This document shows positions 24,552 through 33,702 of a stretch of 64,000 nucleotides of DNA, in pieces; within the stretch, counting starts at the first letter, position 1; each line of letters starts with the position of its first letter. The stretch spans positions 186,001-250,000 of the forward strand of contig NZ_FOWC01000005.1 in the NCBI RefSeq assembly GCF_900115345.1, given 5' to 3'. The notes under the pieces were generated by a model. It was not told the origin of the DNA. It did not search any database and saw nothing but the letters and a program-made list of their open reading frames with translations. The translations under genes were made by a program, and so were the position numbers. The DNA is from Amycolatopsis rubida. GTDB taxonomy: Bacteria > Actinomycetota > Actinomycetes > Mycobacteriales > Pseudonocardiaceae.

Positions 24552-25322
24552 TCAGGCCTTGGCGGGCTCGGCGGAGCCGGCGTACTTGACGTAGCCGTTC
24601 TCCTCCAGCTCGTCGGCCAGCTCGCGGCCGCCGGACTCGACGATGCGCCCGTCGGCGAAGACGTGCACGAAGTCCGGCTGGATGTGGCGCAGGATGCGGG
24701 TGTAGTGCGTGATCAGCATGACGCCGACCTCGTTGCCCGCCGTGTACTCGTTGACGCCCTCGGACACGACGCGCAGCGCATCGACGTCCAGGCCGGAGTC
24801 GGTCTCGTCGAGGATGGCGAACTTCGGCTTGAGCAGCGCCAGCTGCAGGATCTCGTGGCGCTTCTTCTCGCCGCCGGAGAAGCCCTCGTTCACCGAGCGC
24901 TCGGCGAACTCCTGGGAGATGCCGAGCTTGCCCATCTCCTCCTTGACCTCCTTGACCCAGTGGCGCAGCTTGGGAGCCTCGCCCCGGACCGCGGTGGCCG
25001 CGGTGCGCAGGAAGTTCGACATCGAGACGCCGGGCACCTCGACCGGGTACTGCATGGCGAGGAAGAGGCCGGCGCGGGCGCGCTCGTCGACGCTCATCTC
25101 GAGCACGTTCTCGCCGTCCAGCAGCACCTCGCCGGAGGTCACCGTGTACTTCGGGTGGCCGGCGATCGCGTAGGACAGGGTGGACTTGCCGGAGCCGTTC
25201 GGGCCCATGATCGCGTGCGTCTCGCCGGACCGGATGGTCAGGTTGACGCCCTTGAGGATCTCCTTGGCGCCCTCGTCGGTGGTGACCGAGGCGTGCAGGT
25301 CCTTGATTTCCAGGGTAGCCAT
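24552..25322 (-). CDS. sufC: Fe-S assembly ATPase SufC
   Basis: A 256-residue ABC-type ATPase. Walker A GPNGSGKST is near residue 40, the SufC signature FSGGEKKRHEILQL near 150 and Walker B AILDETDSGLDVDAL near 172. SufC powers the SufBCD scaffold. Start ATG at 25322, 32 bp after sufD. Confidence 0.98.
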   Translation of the reverse strand: MATLEIKDLHASVTTDEGAKEILKGVNLTIRSGETHAIMGPNGSGKSTLSYAIAGHPKYTVTSGEVLLDGENVLEMSVDERARAGLFLAMQYPVEVPGVSMSNFLRTAATAVRGEAPKLRHWVKEVKEEMGKLGISQEFAERSVNEGFSGGEKKRHEILQLALLKPKFAILDETDSGLDVDALRVVSEGVNEYTAGNEVGVMLITHYTRILRHIQPDFVHVFADGRIVESGGRELADELEENGYVKYAGSAEPAKA

Positions 25323-25354
25323 TCTTCGTTTCCTAAAGTCTGCGGTGGAGGGCG

Positions 25355-26527
25355 TCAGGCGCCGACGGCTTCGAGTTCGGCCTCGATCGCGGCTTCGAGG
25401 CGCTCGCGCACCTCGGGGACGTCGATCTTCACCAGGATCTCGTGGAAGAACCCGCGCACGACCAGACGGCGAGCGGCTTCTTCGGCGATTCCGCGCGACT
25501 GCAGGTAGAACAACTGCTCGTCGTCGAACCTTCCCGTCGCGCTCGCGTGGCCGGCGCCTTCGATCTCGCCGGTCTCGATTTCCAGGTTCGGCACCGAGTC
25601 CGCGCGCGCCCCGGGCGTGAGCACCAGGTTGCGGTTGAACTCGTAGGTGTCGGTGGATTCGGCCGCGGCCCGGATCAGCACGTCGCCGATCCACACCGCG
25701 TGCGCGCCCTCGCCCTGCAGCGCGCCCTTGTAGCCGACCCGCGACTTGCAGTTGGGCACCGCGTGGTCGACGAAGAGCCGGTGCTCCTGGTGCTGGCCGC
25801 CGTCGGCGAAGTAGACGCCGAGCATGTCGACGTCGCCGCCCTTGTCGGTGAACGTCGCCGTCGGCGAGACGCGGACCAGATCGCCGCCCAGGGTGATCAC
25901 CGTGTGCCGCAGCGCGGCGTCGCGGCCCAGCTGCAGGTGCTGCTCGGAGACGTGCACCGCGTCGTCGGCCCAGTCCTGGACGCTGACCACGGTGACCTTC
26001 GCCCCCTCGCCGATGACGAACTCGACATTGTCGGCGTAGGTGCCGGAGCCGACGTGGTCGAGCACGATCACGGCCTCGGCGAACGCCTCGGCGCGCACCT
26101 GGAGGTGGCCGTAGGCGACCTTCCCCTCGCCCGGACCGTGGATCCGCAGCACGGACGGCTGGGACGCCTTGGTCTCCTTCGGCACGGTGACGATCGTGGC
26201 CTTGGCGAAGGACGAGTACGCCTGCGCCGCGATGCGGTCGCTCGGCACGCCCGCTTCGCCGAGGCGCGCGTCGTCGCGGCCGACGGTCTCGATCTTCAGC
26301 TCGGGCGCGGCCTCGGCCTCCAGCGTGATCTCGCCGGAGGCGACGGCGGACCCGTCGTGCAGGCCGCGCAGGCGCTTCATCGGAGTGAAGCGCCAGTTCT
26401 CCTCGCGACCGCCCGGGACCTCGAAGGCCGCGACGTCGTAGGAGGTGAACCGCTCCGCGCGGGAGGCCGCCGGAATGACGGCGCCCTCCCGCAGCGACTC
26501 GGCGACGTTGTTCTCGGTAACCGACAT
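25355..26527 (-). CDS. sufD: Fe-S assembly scaffold protein SufD
   Basis: A 390-residue protein with the right-handed beta-helix core typical of SufB/SufD and the C-terminal helix bundle that binds SufC. REENWRFTPMKRL near the N-terminus and FDDEQLFYLQSRGIAEEAAR near the C-terminus are diagnostic. It pairs with SufB. Start ATG at 26527, two bases after the sufB stop. Confidence 0.97.
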   Translation of the reverse strand: MSVTENNVAESLREGAVIPAASRAERFTSYDVAAFEVPGGREENWRFTPMKRLRGLHDGSAVASGEITLEAEAAPELKIETVGRDDARLGEAGVPSDRIAAQAYSSFAKATIVTVPKETKASQPSVLRIHGPGEGKVAYGHLQVRAEAFAEAVIVLDHVGSGTYADNVEFVIGEGAKVTVVSVQDWADDAVHVSEQHLQLGRDAALRHTVITLGGDLVRVSPTATFTDKGGDVDMLGVYFADGGQHQEHRLFVDHAVPNCKSRVGYKGALQGEGAHAVWIGDVLIRAAAESTDTYEFNRNLVLTPGARADSVPNLEIETGEIEGAGHASATGRFDDEQLFYLQSRGIAEEAARRLVVRGFFHEILVKIDVPEVRERLEAAIEAELEAVGA

Positions 26528-26529
26528 GA

Positions 26530-27978
26530 CTAGCCGACGGACCCTTCCATCTGGAGCTCGATCAGGCGGTTCAGCTCGAGCGCGTATTCCATCGGCAGCT
26601 CGCGCGCGATGGGCTCGACGAACCCGCGCACGATCATCGCCATCGCCTCGGCCTCGTCGAGGCCGCGCGACATCAGGTAGAACAGCTGCTCTTCGCTGAC
26701 CTTGGACACGGTGGCCTCGTGGCCCATGGACACCTCGTCGTTGCGGATGTCCACGTACGGGTACGTGTCCGACCGCGAGATCGTGTCCACCAGCAGGGCG
26801 TCGCAGACCACGCTGGAGCGCGAGTGGTGCGCCCGCTTCGCGACCTTGACCAGGCCGCGGTAGGAGGTCCGGCCGCCGCCGCGGGCGACCGACTTCGACA
26901 CGATGGTCGAGGAGGTGTGCGGCGCGAGGTGCTCCATCTTGGCCCCGGCGTCCTGGTGCTGGCCCTCGCCCGCGAACGCGACCGAGAGGACCTCGCCCTT
27001 GGCGTGCTCGCCCATGAGGAAGACCGACGGGTACTTCATGGTCACCTTGGAGCCGATGTTGCCGTCGACCCACTCCATGGTCGCGCCCTCTTCGCACTTG
27101 GCGCGCTTGGTGACCAGGTTGTAGACGTTGTTCGACCAGTTCTGGATCGTCGTGTAGCGGCAGCGGGCGCCCTTCTTCACGATGATCTCGACGACCGCGG
27201 AGTGCAGCGAGTCCGACTGGTAGATCGGCGCGGTGCAACCCTCGACGTAGTGGACGTAGGCGTCCTCGTCGACGATGATCAGCGTCCGCTCGAACTGGCC
27301 CATGTTCTCGGTGTTGATCCGGAAGTAGGCCTGCAGCGGGATCTCGACGTGCACGCCCTTCGGCACGTAGATGAACGAGCCGCCGGACCACACCGCGGTG
27401 TTCAGCGCGGAGAACTTGTTGTCGCCGGCCGGGATCACGGAGCCGAAGTACTCCTGGAAGATCTCCGGGTGCTCCCGGAGCGCGGAGTCGGTGTCCAGGA
27501 AGAGAACGCCCTGCTCCTCCAGGTCCTCGCGGATCTGGTGGTAGACGACCTCGGACTCGTACTGCGCGGCGACGCCGGCCACGAGGCGCTGCTTCTCCGC
27601 CTCGGGGATGCCCAGCTTGTCGTAGGTGTTCTTGATGTCCTCGGGCAGGTCTTCCCAGCTGGCCGCCTGCTTCTCGGTGGACCGCACGAAGTACTTGATG
27701 TTGTCGAAGTCGATCCCCGAGAGGTCGGCGCCCCAGTTCGGCATCGGCTTGAGGTCGAACAGCTTGAGCGCCTTCAAACGGGCGTCGCGCATCCACTCGG
27801 GCTCGGACTTCTTCGCGGAGATGTCGCGGACGACATCCTCGTTCAGGCCGCGGCGGGCGGTGGAGCCAGCCTCGTCGGAGTCCGCCCAGCCGAAGGCGTA
27901 GTTGCCAAGGGACGCGATGGTCTCTTCCTGGCTCAACGGCTCGGTGGTGGGAGTGCGCTGCTCGGCAGCGGCAGTCAT
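26530..27978 (-). CDS. sufB: Fe-S assembly scaffold protein SufB
   Basis: A 482-residue scaffold. Diagnostic blocks are GGSFIYVPKGVHVEIPLQAY, ENMGQFERTLIIVDEDAYVH and YVEGCTAPIY with the conserved Cys, and a C-terminal EEQLFYLMSRGLDEAEAMAM that contacts SufC. No intein interrupts it, unlike the M. tuberculosis homologue Rv1461. The ATG at 27978 overlaps the sufR stop in ATGA, so the repressor and first structural gene are translationally coupled. Confidence 0.98.
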   Translation of the reverse strand: MTAAAEQRTPTTEPLSQEETIASLGNYAFGWADSDEAGSTARRGLNEDVVRDISAKKSEPEWMRDARLKALKLFDLKPMPNWGADLSGIDFDNIKYFVRSTEKQAASWEDLPEDIKNTYDKLGIPEAEKQRLVAGVAAQYESEVVYHQIREDLEEQGVLFLDTDSALREHPEIFQEYFGSVIPAGDNKFSALNTAVWSGGSFIYVPKGVHVEIPLQAYFRINTENMGQFERTLIIVDEDAYVHYVEGCTAPIYQSDSLHSAVVEIIVKKGARCRYTTIQNWSNNVYNLVTKRAKCEEGATMEWVDGNIGSKVTMKYPSVFLMGEHAKGEVLSVAFAGEGQHQDAGAKMEHLAPHTSSTIVSKSVARGGGRTSYRGLVKVAKRAHHSRSSVVCDALLVDTISRSDTYPYVDIRNDEVSMGHEATVSKVSEEQLFYLMSRGLDEAEAMAMIVRGFVEPIARELPMEYALELNRLIELQMEGSVG

Positions 27979-28826
27979 GCGGGTTTCCCTCCATTCGGGA
28001 TCCGTGGTGCGTGCCCGTCGGGCGGCGCGGCCGCGGCTCCGGGCGTCGTGCGGTCCGGCTCGGGATGGGCCGGGATACCCGCCGGTCCGGCGGGTACGTG
28101 TGTGGTGCACGCGTTGTCTCCGCGCGCGATGGTCGCCAGCCGCTGGACGTGGGTGCCCAGCAGCTTCGCGAACGCTTCCGTCTCGGCCTCGCACAGCTGC
28201 GGGAATTCCGCGGCGACATGCGCGACCGGGCAGTGGTGCTGGCACAGCTGCGCACCGACGTTCGAGGCTGGGGCTCCCGCGCCGATCTGGCGGGTCGAGG
28301 CAGCGTAGCCCTCCCTGCTCAGCGCGGTGGCGAGGGCCTCGGCGCGCTCGACCGGATCAGCCGACCCGGTGATCGCCTGCCGGTGCGGCCCGACGAGTCC
28401 TTCGACCCGGCGCTCGGCGAACGCGCGCACCGCGTCCGGGCCGGCGTGCTCGGCGAGGAAGCGGATGGCCGAGGACGCGAGGTCGTCGTAGGCGTGCCCG
28501 AACCGGGCGCGGCCCGCTTCGGTGAGCAGGAACAGCTTGGCCGGGCGGCCGCGTCCGCGCGGGCCCCTGCGCGGGGCGTCACGGGTCTCGGCCTCGCCGT
28601 CGGCCTGCAGCGCGTCGAGGTGCCGCCGGATCGCCGTGGGGCTGATCCCGAGCTGCTCGGCGACCACCACGGCGGTCATCGGGCCCTGCTCCAGCAGCAG
28701 CCGGGCGACCTCGTGCCGCGTGCGGCCCTCGGCCACGTTCGCGGTGCTGACCTGCACGGGAACGCCGACAGACCCGGTGCGCGGCTGCTCGCCGCGCCCC
28801 TCGCCGGTGGTCCCGTTCTTTTTCAC
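27975..28826 (-). CDS. sufR: Suf operon repressor SufR (Fe-S sensing HTH)
   Basis: A 283-residue regulator. The winged HTH is at about 38-100 (TRHEVARLLLEQGPMTAVVV, then ISPTAIRRHLDALQADG). The C-terminal half has C195-x3-C199, C212 and C240 (QLCQHHCP and QLCEAE), suitable for Fe-S cluster ligation as in known SufR proteins. It should repress its own operon when clusters are plentiful. The C-terminal tail after residue 245 is Pro/Gly rich and probably disordered. GTG at 28826 lies inside a palindromic operator-like site, which suggests a leaderless or very short-leader transcript. Confidence 0.95.
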   Translation of the reverse strand: MKKNGTTGEGRGEQPRTGSVGVPVQVSTANVAEGRTRHEVARLLLEQGPMTAVVVAEQLGISPTAIRRHLDALQADGEAETRDAPRRGPRGRGRPAKLFLLTEAGRARFGHAYDDLASSAIRFLAEHAGPDAVRAFAERRVEGLVGPHRQAITGSADPVERAEALATALSREGYAASTRQIGAGAPASNVGAQLCQHHCPVAHVAAEFPQLCEAETEAFAKLLGTHVQRLATIARGDNACTTHVPAGPAGIPAHPEPDRTTPGAAAAPPDGHAPRIPNGGKPA

Positions 28827-28837
28827 AACACAAGTGT
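28823..28837 (-). promoter_or_regulatory. Predicted SufR operator overlapping the sufR start
   Basis: The minus strand reads ACACT-TGTGT-TGTGA, an exact fit to the ACACT-N5-TGTGA inverted repeat that I recall for the M. tuberculosis SufR operator. It covers the GTG start of sufR, so repressor binding would block transcription initiation at or near the first codon. Confidence 0.65.
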
Positions 28838-29159
28838 GTCTTATTTCCGCCCGGCAGGCAAAGGCGGGGTGTCGCCCAGTGACCCGGCTCACCCCGGATC
28901 CGGCTCGCCGCGGCAGCACCCGCCCCAGGTCCGTGCGGGAATCCGATTCCCGCAGGCAGGCCCTCACGGGCGACAATCCGGCCCGGGAGCCAAGTCCGGC
29001 AGGAGCCGCGCCGACCCGGCCCGGCACTCCTCGGCCGCACCCGCGGCACGCCCCGAGTCCCGGAAGGGACCCTTCACCGGCCGACGGAGCAGCCTGCCCG
29101 GAGCCGGGGACCGCACGGCTCGATGCTCCGCGCGAACCGGACTCGATACGCTTCCGGGC
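28827..29159. other. 333-bp divergent region between sufR and mptB
   Basis: Besides the SufR site it contains a perfect 10-bp inverted repeat with a single-base centre, TGCGGGAATC / GATTCCCGCA (28934-28954), and CCTTCACCGGCCG near 29070, a word also found upstream of the GT87-like gene at about 3918. No ORF is supported. It should hold both divergent promoters. Confidence 0.5.
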
Positions 29160-30863
29160 GTGGCAGTCGGCGAACACCCGGACCAGCGGGCACCGGAACC
29201 GGACTTATCCGGCGGCTCCGACAGTGCCGCCGGCGCCGTGGCCGCTCCGCCGGCCCCCGCGCCGTCCCCGGTCGGCCCGCGCCGCACCGAACCGCTGAAC
29301 GCCGCCGAGACCCGCGGCCTCGACGTGGTCCGCCGCTTCGGCACGGTCGGCTCGTTGTTCCTCGCGCTCGGCTCGCTCGGGGCCGGGGCCGCGCCGGTGA
29401 TCAACCCGGTGCAGGACCTGCCGGTGCTGCGGCTGTTCATCCGGATCCCGACCGTCTCGCTCGCGATCGCCTTCTCCGGGATGGGCATCCTGGTGCTGAG
29501 CTGGCTCCTGCTCGCCCGGTTCGCCCGCCCGGCCAGCGCGCGGCTGGCCACCAGCGGCCAGCTGGCCCGCACCGTCGCGATGTGGGTCGCGCCGCTGCTG
29601 CTGATCCCGCCGCTGTTCTCCCGCGACGTCTACAGCTATCTCGCGCAGAGCGAGATCGTGCACCGCGGCATGGACCCCTACCAGCTGGGCCCGGCGCAGG
29701 CGCTCGGCGTCGCGGACCCGCTCACCGCGGGCGTCACCAACATCTGGCGCGAGACGCCCGCCCCGTACGGCCCGCTGCTGCTGCGGCTCGGCGGCTGGCT
29801 GGCCCCGGTCGGCGGCAACAACATCGTCGTCGGCGTGCTGCTGCAGCGCGGTCTCGCGATGGTGGGCGTGCTGCTGATCGTGTGGGCGGTGCCGCGGCTG
29901 GCCCGGCGGTTCGGCGTGCAGCCGGCCACCGCGCTGTGGCTCGGCGCGGCGAACCCGTTGCTGATCTTCCATTTCGTCGCGGGCGCGCACAACGATTCGC
30001 TGGCCATCGGGCTCATGGTGGCCGGACTGGAGATCGGCATCCGGCGGCTGCCGGTGCGGGTGAAGGGAGACAGTCCGCCGCCGTTGGCGAAGGGCGAATT
30101 GCTCTTCATCGCGCTCGGCGTCGCCATCATCACCGTCGGCGCCACCGTGAAGATCCCGGCGGTGCTGGCGCTGCCGTTCCTGTCGGTGATGGTCGCGCGC
30201 AGATGGCACGGGCGGCTGAAGGACCTGGTGTGGGCGGGCGCGCCGATGGCGGTGCTGTTCGGCGTGGTGCTCGCCGCGATCTGCGCCGGCACCGGGCTGG
30301 GCTTCGGCTGGATCGGCGCGACGGCGAGCACGCCGGGGCTGGTGCGGTCGTTCATCTCCCCCACCGCGGAGATCGCGAACCTCAGCGGCGTCCTCGGCAT
30401 CACGCTCGGGCTCGGCAACCACACCGACGCGCTGGTGCCGATCCTCGGCACGCTCGGCAACGTGATCACCGCGGCCGTCACGATCAAATTCCTGTGGGCC
30501 AGCTTCAAATGGCGGTACCGGCCGATCATCGGGCTCGGCGTTTCGCTGGGCGCGGCGATGATCCTGCAGATCAACCTCCAGCCCTGGTACCTGCTGTGGG
30601 CGGTGATCCCGCTCGCCGCCGCGGCCGGGACGTCGCGGTTCCGGGTGGCCGCCACGGTCGTCAGCGCCGGGCTGCCGTTCCTGCTGCCGCCCACCGGCGG
30701 CACCTTCGACGGCCGCTCGTACGTCCTGCCGTGGGCCTACGGCGCGGCCGCTCTGGTGACGCTGGCCGGCCTCGCGATCGTGTACCGGGTTTCGCCGCTG
30801 CTGTTGTCCAGGACACCTCCAGCGTCCCCGGCACCGCGCGCGCCCGCCGACGTCGTATCGTGA
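29160..30863 (+). CDS. mptB: Polyprenol-phosphomannose-dependent alpha-1,6-mannosyltransferase MptB
   Basis: A 567-residue GT-C membrane enzyme. A disordered Pro/Ala N-terminus of about 40 residues precedes roughly twelve hydrophobic helices. The first large loop contains FSRDVYSYLAQSEIVHRGMDPY, whose acidic motif is typical of MptA/MptB. The family extends the alpha-1,6 mannan core of lipomannan from polyprenyl-phosphate mannose on the outer face of the membrane. Gene order (mptB next to divergent sufR, followed by an ABC pair and ctaA) matches Rv1459c. GTG at 29160 is chosen because the conserved protein begins there. Confidence 0.92.
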   Translation: MAVGEHPDQRAPEPDLSGGSDSAAGAVAAPPAPAPSPVGPRRTEPLNAAETRGLDVVRRFGTVGSLFLALGSLGAGAAPVINPVQDLPVLRLFIRIPTVSLAIAFSGMGILVLSWLLLARFARPASARLATSGQLARTVAMWVAPLLLIPPLFSRDVYSYLAQSEIVHRGMDPYQLGPAQALGVADPLTAGVTNIWRETPAPYGPLLLRLGGWLAPVGGNNIVVGVLLQRGLAMVGVLLIVWAVPRLARRFGVQPATALWLGAANPLLIFHFVAGAHNDSLAIGLMVAGLEIGIRRLPVRVKGDSPPPLAKGELLFIALGVAIITVGATVKIPAVLALPFLSVMVARRWHGRLKDLVWAGAPMAVLFGVVLAAICAGTGLGFGWIGATASTPGLVRSFISPTAEIANLSGVLGITLGLGNHTDALVPILGTLGNVITAAVTIKFLWASFKWRYRPIIGLGVSLGAAMILQINLQPWYLLWAVIPLAAAAGTSRFRVAATVVSAGLPFLLPPTGGTFDGRSYVLPWAYGAAALVTLAGLAIVYRVSPLLLSRTPPASPAPRAPADVVS

Positions 30864-30869
30864 TTCGTT

Positions 30870-31796
30870 GTGGACAACCCCGCCGTCGAGATCTCCGGCT
30901 TGGCGAAAAGCTACGGCTCCACCACCGCGGTCGACGGCGTCGACCTGCGCATGGAGCGTGGTTCCCTGCTGGCCCTGCTCGGGCCGAACGGTGCCGGGAA
31001 AACGACCACTGTCGAGATTTGCGAGGGTTTCCGCAGACCTGACGCGGGCCAGGTGCGCGTGCTCGGCCTCGACCCCGTCGCGGACAGCTCCCGGCTCCGC
31101 CCCCGCGTCGGCATCATGCCTCAGGGCGGCGGCGCGTACCCGGGCGTGCGCGCGGAGGAAATGCTGCGGCTAGTGGCTTCCTGCGCGGCGAACCCGCACG
31201 ATCCGGCGTGGCTGCTCGACGTGCTCGGGCTCGCCGGCGCGAAGCGGACCCCGTTCAAACGGCTCTCCGGCGGGCAGCAGCAACGGCTTTCCCTGGCGTG
31301 CGCGCTGGTCGGCCGTCCGGAGCTGGTGTTCCTGGACGAGCCCACCGCGGGCATGGACCCGCAGGCGCGGCGGCTGGTCTGGGACCTGCTCGCGGCCCTG
31401 CGCACCGACGGCGTGAGCGTCCTGCTCACCACCCACCTGATGGAGGAAGCGGAAACGCTGGCCGACCAGGTGGTGATCGTCGACCACGGCAAGGTGGTCG
31501 TCGAAGGCACCCCGCATTCGCTGACGCTGGAGGCGGGCGAGGCGGCGCAGCTGCGGTTCCGCGCCCGCACGAAACTCGACACGACGCTGCTCGAAGCGGC
31601 CCTGCCGGAGGGGTACCGGGTCAGCGAAACCGCGCCCGGTTCGTACCTGGTGGAGGGCGCGGTCGACCCGCAGGTGGTCTCCGCCGTGACCGCTTGGTGC
31701 GCGCAACAGGGCGTACTGCCCGAACAACTGCAAGTCGGACGGCGGACGCTCGAAGAAGTGTTCCTCGAACTCACCGGACGGGAGCTGCGCGCATGA
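30870..31796 (+). CDS. ABC transporter ATP-binding protein
   Basis: A 308-residue ATPase of the DrrA/ABC-2 type. Walker A GPNGAGKTT is near residue 37, signature LSGGQQQRLSLA near 135 and Walker B LVFLDEPTAGMDP near 155. A C-terminal extension (about 220-300) is typical of DrrA-like proteins. Homologue of Rv1458c by position. GTG at 30870 lies six bases after mptB, and the stop overlaps the permease start (ATGA), so the three genes look like one operon. The exported substrate is unknown; co-occurrence with mptB suggests an envelope lipid or glycan (inference). Confidence 0.94.
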   Translation: MDNPAVEISGLAKSYGSTTAVDGVDLRMERGSLLALLGPNGAGKTTTVEICEGFRRPDAGQVRVLGLDPVADSSRLRPRVGIMPQGGGAYPGVRAEEMLRLVASCAANPHDPAWLLDVLGLAGAKRTPFKRLSGGQQQRLSLACALVGRPELVFLDEPTAGMDPQARRLVWDLLAALRTDGVSVLLTTHLMEEAETLADQVVIVDHGKVVVEGTPHSLTLEAGEAAQLRFRARTKLDTTLLEAALPEGYRVSETAPGSYLVEGAVDPQVVSAVTAWCAQQGVLPEQLQVGRRTLEEVFLELTGRELRA

Positions 31797-32581
31797 GTTC
31801 TCCGTTCCCCGCAGGCACTTTCGCCCCCGCGCCCGGCCGCGGTTCGCTCGGCAGGATGCTGCGCACCCACGCGCGGGTCGAAGCCGGTCTGACCCTGCGG
31901 CACGGCGAACAGCTGCTGCTCACCCTCATCATCCCGCTCGCGCTGCTGATCGGGCTGAGCCTGCTGGACATCCTGCCCGCGAGCCAGCTCGGTTCGACGT
32001 CCAAAGTGGACTGGATGACGCCGAGGATCCTCGCGCTGGCGGTGATGTCGTCGGCGTTCACCGGCCAGGCGATCGCGCTCGGCTTCGACCGCCGCTACGG
32101 CGTGCTGAAGCGGCTTTCGGCGACGGCGCTGCCGCGCTGGCTGCTGGTGGCCGGACGGGTCGTGGCGGCGCTCGTCGTGGTGGCGCTGCAGTCCGTGGTG
32201 CTCGGCGTGGTGGCGGCTTTCCTGGGCTGGTCCCCTTCGGCCGCCGGCATCGGTTCCGCGGTGGTGCTGCTGGTGCTCGGAACGCTGGCTTTCGGCGCTT
32301 TGGGCGTGCTGCTGGGCGGTGCGTTGCGCGCGGAAGCCGTGCTGGCGCTGGCGAACATCGTGTGGTTCGTGCTGCTGCTGGCGGGCGGGATTCTGCTGGC
32401 CCCGTCGGCACTGCCGTCCGGGGTCGGTGGGGTGGTGTCGCTGCTGCCGTCCGGCGCGCTGGCCGAAGGGATGCGCGCGGCGCTGGTGGACGGCCAGTTC
32501 CCGCTCGGCCCGGCGGCGGTGCTCGTGGTGTGGGCCGCGGTGGCCGGAGTGCTGGCGACGCGGACTACGAAACTCACCTGA
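31793..32581 (+). CDS. ABC-2 type transporter permease
   Basis: A 262-residue membrane protein with six hydrophobic segments between about residues 38 and 258, in the ABC-2 permease pattern. It is the membrane partner of the preceding ATPase, with overlapping start and stop codons at 31793-31796. Position matches Rv1457c. Confidence 0.92.
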   Translation: MSSPFPAGTFAPAPGRGSLGRMLRTHARVEAGLTLRHGEQLLLTLIIPLALLIGLSLLDILPASQLGSTSKVDWMTPRILALAVMSSAFTGQAIALGFDRRYGVLKRLSATALPRWLLVAGRVVAALVVVALQSVVLGVVAAFLGWSPSAAGIGSAVVLLVLGTLAFGALGVLLGGALRAEAVLALANIVWFVLLLAGGILLAPSALPSGVGGVVSLLPSGALAEGMRAALVDGQFPLGPAAVLVVWAAVAGVLATRTTKLT

Positions 32582-32591
32582 ATCCCACACC

Positions 32592-32619
32592 CGATTTCCG
32601 GATCACCGCACGGAAATCG
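32592..32619 (+). terminator. Hairpin after the ABC permease gene
   Basis: CGATTTCCG (32592-32600) and its exact complement (32611-32619) form a 9-bp hairpin eleven bases after the permease stop. It may end or attenuate the mptB-ABC transcript before ctaA, which lies 149 bp downstream on the same strand. Confidence 0.45.
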
Positions 32620-32730
32620 CGGGCCGAATGTGACGGCCGCCGCACCCGATTCCTTGCGCACGCTGGCAAATCCGTGCGGAGCAATACCGCCGCGTGAAGG
32701 CGGGAAAACGCGCGCGAGTATTCTTTCCGC

Positions 32731-33702
32731 GTGTCCCTTCGCAGTTTGATCGCCCGCCTGCCGTATCCGTCCGCCGCGGTCCAGCGCGGGGTCGGGATCG
32801 CCGCGGTGGTCGCGCAGGCAGGCATCGGCGTCACCGGCTCCGTGGTGCGCGTGACCGGGTCCGGGCTGGGCTGCCCGACCTGGCCGCAGTGCGTCGCGGG
32901 CAGCCTGGTGCCGGTGCGGCACCCCGGCATCGACGCGGTCACGCAGTGGATCGAGTTCTCGAACCGGATGCTGACCGGCGTCGTGATCGTGGTGGCCGCG
33001 CTCGCCGTGCTCACCGCGTGGCGGATCCAGATCGACCACCCGGAGCGCAAGCGGCTGGTGAAGCTCGCCTGGACGATGCCCGGCGGCGTCGTGCTGCAGG
33101 CGGTCCTGGGCGGGCTGACCGTGCTGGCGAAACTGGAATGGTGGACGGTCGCGATCCACTTCCTGGCTTCCACGCCGCTCGTCTGGCTGGCGGTCCTGCT
33201 GCTGAAGGCGTTCCGCGAAGGAGACGAACCCGCGCGCCCGCTGGTCCCGAAGCTGGGACGGCAGATGCTGGTCCTGCTGACGGTCCTGATGTGGGCGGTC
33301 CTCGTCGCCGGCACGACGGTCACCGGCGCGGGCCCGCACGGCGGCGACGCGAACACGCATCGCCTCGCCGCCCCGATCGAGCAGCTGGCGCGGATCCACA
33401 GCGGCCTGCTCATCGCGTACCTGGTCGTGCTGGGCGTCTTCGGGCTCACGCTGATGCGGGCCGGTGCGCCGAAGAGCGTGTGGCAGCGATATGCGTGGGC
33501 GTGGATTGTCGCGCTGCTGCAGGGCGTTCTGGGGACGGTGCAGTACGCGCTGGGCGTGCCCGAGGCGATGGTGTCGTTCCACGTGCTCGGCTCGGCGCTC
33601 GTGATCGTCGTGACGGCGGTGCTGTGGACGGGAACTCGCGACCGCGGGCCGGTGACGTCGCTGGAGCCCGCGCAGACGCGGGAACTCGCCACCGCGAACT
33701 GA
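32731..33702 (+). CDS. ctaA: Heme A synthase (CtaA/COX15 family)
   Basis: A 323-residue membrane protein with eight hydrophobic helices. It oxidises heme O to heme A for cytochrome aa3 oxidase. VRVTGSGLGCPTWPQC supplies the conserved Cys pair in the first extracytoplasmic loop, EFSNRMLTGVV has a heme-ligand-type region, and AGTTVTGAGPHGGD and ARIHSGLL (His) are typical motifs. ctaB, which makes heme O, lies at 39.9 kb. Start GTG at 32731. The stop codon is part of a 19-bp sequence repeated 115 bp downstream. Confidence 0.95.
   Translation: MSLRSLIARLPYPSAAVQRGVGIAAVVAQAGIGVTGSVVRVTGSGLGCPTWPQCVAGSLVPVRHPGIDAVTQWIEFSNRMLTGVVIVVAALAVLTAWRIQIDHPERKRLVKLAWTMPGGVVLQAVLGGLTVLAKLEWWTVAIHFLASTPLVWLAVLLLKAFREGDEPARPLVPKLGRQMLVLLTVLMWAVLVAGTTVTGAGPHGGDANTHRLAAPIEQLARIHSGLLIAYLVVLGVFGLTLMRAGAPKSVWQRYAWAWIVALLQGVLGTVQYALGVPEAMVSFHVLGSALVIVVTAVLWTGTRDRGPVTSLEPAQTRELATAN

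Noticed and set aside
28011..29159. 383-codon upstream extension of the mptB frame
   Set aside because: It is antisense to sufR and crosses the divergent promoter region; MptB-like sequence starts after GTG 29160.
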